From: Euzebya pacifica
GTDB taxonomy: Bacteria > Actinomycetota > Nitriliruptoria > Euzebyales > Euzebyaceae
NCBI RefSeq assembly: GCF_003344865.1
Contig: NZ_CP031165.1
Span: 3,663,910 to 3,727,909 of the forward strand
DNA: 64,000 nt
Reading direction: 5' to 3'
Below are positions 61,600-64,000 of the stretch, piece by piece (positions within the stretch are counted from its first letter, which is position 1; every line of letters starts with the position of its first letter). The translations under genes and the position numbers were made by a program. The notes beneath the pieces are model-generated. The model made no database searches and was not told the DNA's origin. It was given only the letters and a program-made list of their open reading frames with translations.

Positions 61600-63492
61600 C
61601 TAGTCCGGAGCGGGCACCGGCCACTCGCCCGGCGTGGGGTTCGTGTCGATCACACCGGTCGCCACGACGGACGGCATGTCCTCCCCGATCTCCGCATGGA
61701 ACCCACGCTCGATGGTCACGCTGGACACGTACACGACGTCACCGGCCGCATCCCGCACGGTCACGGTGTACGGCTCGGTGTCACCCACCTCGAAGTCGTC
61801 GAGCTGCTTCTCGTTCAGCAGGAACGGACGGCTCGAGGGCGGCACCCGCAGGTCGAACGCGCCGTCCTGGCCGATGCGAACCGTGCGGCGCAGCTCCTCG
61901 TCGACCAGGGTCGGCCGCAGCAGGTCGCCGGTCGGGTCCTCCACCTCCGGCAGTCCACCGACGGAGATGACCGGCGTCCCCGACAGCTGCAGGTTCGTCG
62001 GCGTCTGGAACGCCTTGTACACCTCGACGGTCCCACCTGCCGGGCCCTCGCCGCTGATGCGGGCATGCACCGTCTCGTCGATCGCCGCCAACGAGTGGCG
62101 GACGAACGCCCCACGGTTCTGCTCGTACATCGCCGGGATCGTGCCCGAGTAGGTCCCGTGGAACTCGGTGCCGTGCTCGAAGGTGTAGATGATCGTCCGG
62201 GTCGCGGCGTGGCCCCAGTCGCGGCTCGTGCCCGACGTCGGGTACAGGTTGAACGCCTGGATCGGGTCGTACCCGTTGCCCTCGAACCGTGTGCCCTCGT
62301 GGTCGAAGCCGTCGCGCATCTCCCGCGCGATCCGCGACATGACCGGCCAGTCGGGGCTGCGGATCTCCCGCGGCTCGCGACCCCACGGGATCAACATCTG
62401 CTGGCCCGAGGTGTGGTGGGTGATGTGGGTGATCGGCAGGTTGCTGCGGACGAGGTCCCGGACGTTGTGGGTCTCGGGCTCGCTGAAGGGCTGGGTGCCG
62501 CGGTAGGTCTGGCTCTCCGGGATCGATGACGACCCGGACTCGTCGCCCCAGTGGAAGGGGTAGTTGCGGTTGAGGTCGATGCCGTAGGCGTCGGGCTGCG
62601 ACGCCCCCACGGGTGAGCCACCGACGATCGGACCGGTGACCTCCAGCGGTCCCTCGTTGCTGAGCGCACGGACGTTCTTGCGCCACATGTCCCCCTTGCC
62701 GGTCACGGCGAGGGGGAAGCCGAGGAAGATGTCGTTGTCGCTGGTCTGTCCGGTGATCGCCGCAGCTTCGACGGTGCGGTCGAACCCGTCGGGGTTGACC
62801 AGCGGAAGGATGATCGTGCGGGCGTTGTCGACGATCGAGGCGATGACCGGGTCGCTGTCGTAGTTCTCCAGCAGCTCGTGTGCCCACATCATCGGCATCT
62901 CGCCGGCCGGCCACTCACGGCAGTGGTGCATGCCGTCGTGCATGACGACGGGTCGGCCGTCGTCGTTGGCGACGTCGGTCGCGATCTCCACGCCGTACAC
63001 GGTCTTCCCCAGCAGCGACGTCGTGGGCATCTCCAGCAGCCGCACGCGTCCGGTGCCCTCGTGGGCGGCGACGAGCGCCTTGAGGTCGGCCTCGTAGACC
63101 GCCGAGCCCAGGCGGTACTCACCGTTGGTCTCGCCCGGCTGCGGCCCCAGCCCGGCAGGCCTGGCGACACCGGCGTCAGCAGCAGTCGGGACCAGCTCGT
63201 AGTCCATGCCGACCGCGTCGAGCCGAGCGGCGTCGCCGTCCCACAGCAGCACCTCGACGGTGCCGTCGTCGAACGTCGTGTGGGTGTCGTCCAGCTGCGC
63301 CATCAGCAGCCGCTGGGCTGCGGTGGTGGGCCGCACGTGCGCAACGACGGGGCCGGCGGAACCAACGACACCGGCGCCGGAGGAAGTCGACGCGGCCGCA
63401 GGGGCGGCCACGAGCAGGGAGCGGCCGGCGGTCAGCGCGGCGGCACCGGCGCCGGAGTAACGAAGCAGGTCACGACGGGACAGGAAGGTCAT
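61600..63492 (-). CDS. Tat-exported M14 zinc carboxypeptidase
   Basis: 630 residues. The start SRRDLLRYSG with an Ala-rich h-region and AAAS cleavage site is a twin-arginine signal. The M14 domain (about 130-460) has zinc ligands HxxE in HHCREWPAGE (about 189-193), the substrate-binding LNRNYPFHWG, a later zinc His in THITHHTSG and catalytic Glu in TIIYTFEHGTEFHG. The C-terminal about 150 residues are a beta-sandwich (carboxypeptidase-regulatory-like). It removes C-terminal residues from peptides outside the cell. Convergent with the thioredoxin-LysM gene. Confidence 0.93.
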   Translation of the reverse strand: MTFLSRRDLLRYSGAGAAALTAGRSLLVAAPAAASTSSGAGVVGSAGPVVAHVRPTTAAQRLLMAQLDDTHTTFDDGTVEVLLWDGDAARLDAVGMDYELVPTAADAGVARPAGLGPQPGETNGEYRLGSAVYEADLKALVAAHEGTGRVRLLEMPTTSLLGKTVYGVEIATDVANDDGRPVVMHDGMHHCREWPAGEMPMMWAHELLENYDSDPVIASIVDNARTIILPLVNPDGFDRTVEAAAITGQTSDNDIFLGFPLAVTGKGDMWRKNVRALSNEGPLEVTGPIVGGSPVGASQPDAYGIDLNRNYPFHWGDESGSSSIPESQTYRGTQPFSEPETHNVRDLVRSNLPITHITHHTSGQQMLIPWGREPREIRSPDWPVMSRIAREMRDGFDHEGTRFEGNGYDPIQAFNLYPTSGTSRDWGHAATRTIIYTFEHGTEFHGTYSGTIPAMYEQNRGAFVRHSLAAIDETVHARISGEGPAGGTVEVYKAFQTPTNLQLSGTPVISVGGLPEVEDPTGDLLRPTLVDEELRRTVRIGQDGAFDLRVPPSSRPFLLNEKQLDDFEVGDTEPYTVTVRDAAGDVVYVSSVTIERGFHAEIGEDMPSVVATGVIDTNPTPGEWPVPAPD

Positions 63493-63565
63493 GCGACAGG
63501 GTTCGACGACACGGCGCCCGTTTCCTGCCCCGGGATCGCTCGGATCTCGTGGAGCAACCCCGCGC

Positions 63566-64000
63566 TCAGCGCAGCAGCGCAGCCACCCGTCGGCCGGCGT
63601 CGGTGTCGGGCACGAAGGCGGGGATGCGGTCCAGCGGCGCGGCCACGGTCACGACGCGACCACCGACGAACGACGTGCCGTCCCAGGCGTCCAGCCACTC
63701 CCCCTCCGGCAGGTGGACCGACCACTCCTCCACCCCGGCCTCGGTGACCGGTGCCACGAGGAGGTGGTCGCCCAGCATGTACTGGTACGGATGGGCCCAG
63801 ACCTCTTGGTCCGTGGGCCACATCAGCGCGAGGGGGCGCATCAACGGCAGTCCCCGCTGTATCCCGGCGTGGTACTGCTCGTCGAGGTAGTCGACCAGCC
63901 GTTCACGGATCTCGGTGAACCGCCGGTACGCGGTCAGCACCGTCGGATCGTCGTGCCGTTCGGCGATGTTCCACGGTGTGCGGTCGCGTGAGGGCGAGCG
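63566..64000 (-). CDS. Glycoside hydrolase family 31 (alpha-glucosidase-like), 5' end outside window
   Basis: The frame is open to base 64000, giving 144 C-terminal residues. It reads SRDRTPWNI, then LMRPLALMWPTDQEVWAHPYQYMLGDHLLVAPVTEAG and WLDAWDGTSFVGGRVVTVAAPLDRIPAFV, the typical end of the GH31 barrel and proximal beta-domain. The catalytic aspartates lie beyond the window. GH31 enzymes hydrolyse alpha-glucosides or alpha-xylosides. 73 bp separate it from the M14 gene, on the same strand. Confidence 0.88.
   Translation of the reverse strand, partial: RSPSRDRTPWNIAERHDDPTVLTAYRRFTEIRERLVDYLDEQYHAGIQRGLPLMRPLALMWPTDQEVWAHPYQYMLGDHLLVAPVTEAGVEEWSVHLPEGEWLDAWDGTSFVGGRVVTVAAPLDRIPAFVPDTDAGRRVAALLR

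Overview
The window is very GC-rich, densely coded on both strands, uses many GTG starts and has frequent 4-nt GTGA/ATGA gene overlaps. Together with a class III nucleotidyl cyclase, two GAF-ANTAR proteins, an Rpf-like wall protein, a PAC2 protein, a PPOX/F420-type flavin protein, a 13E12-type DUF222-HNH protein and AzlCD, this points to an actinobacterium. The mix, including a SigH(Spo0H)-like sigma factor, would suit a deep-branching group such as Nitriliruptoria/Euzebyales, but that placement is inference. I see no insertion sequence, prophage, CRISPR array or rRNA. Most of the window is ordinary chromosomal core and house-keeping DNA.

Layout. 1-5.2 kb: partial DUF885 protein, rhodanese, DUF2087 regulator, monoacylglycerol-lipase-like hydrolase, MobA and a two-gene operon with a cysteine-cluster protein. 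5.3-18.2 kb: a LysM protein; a long low-complexity protein whose frame is broken inside a 15-bp repeat; an S9 peptidase; a 1178-residue cyclase-ATPase-TPR protein; PepF; an epimerase; and an Rpf-like protein whose catalytic glutamate is replaced by alanine. 18.2-24.7 kb: HAD phosphatase, YqeY, PAC2, hydrolase, YchF, CoA-binding protein, one tRNA-Val with an unusual anticodon loop, and a choice-of-anchor-B protein. 24.7-33.5 kb: two GAF-ANTAR regulators, haloacid dehalogenase, PadR regulator with a palindrome, aconitase and small envelope proteins. 33.6-40.7 kb: acyl-CoA ligase, TyrS, two paralogous HDOD proteins flanking an IlvM-like ACT gene with a possible leader ORF and hairpin, and an EamA exporter. 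40.7-48.5 kb: GlcD-like oxidase, AzlCD, HSL-type esterase, adenosine deaminase, PPOX protein and TypA. 48.5-58.2 kb: hybrid kinase plus HD-GYP-like regulator divergent from a SigH-like sigma factor, a repeat-bearing HtrA-like protease, a UvrD-family helicase and a repeat-rich DUF222-HNH protein. 58.2-64 kb: lipoprotein, ECF sigma factor overlapping a membrane thioredoxin-LysM fusion, Tat-exported M14 carboxypeptidase and the end of a GH31 glycosidase.

The most unusual item is the ECF sigma/thioredoxin-LysM pair (59677-61531). The gene that overlaps the sigma gene, where an anti-sigma factor is normally found, encodes one membrane protein with an outside CGPC thioredoxin-like domain and a peptidoglycan-binding LysM. 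It may link cell-wall or redox state to transcription. A second theme is short tandem repeats (9, 14, 15 and 18 bp) in or next to at least six genes, one of which coincides with the frameshift at 6292-6295.
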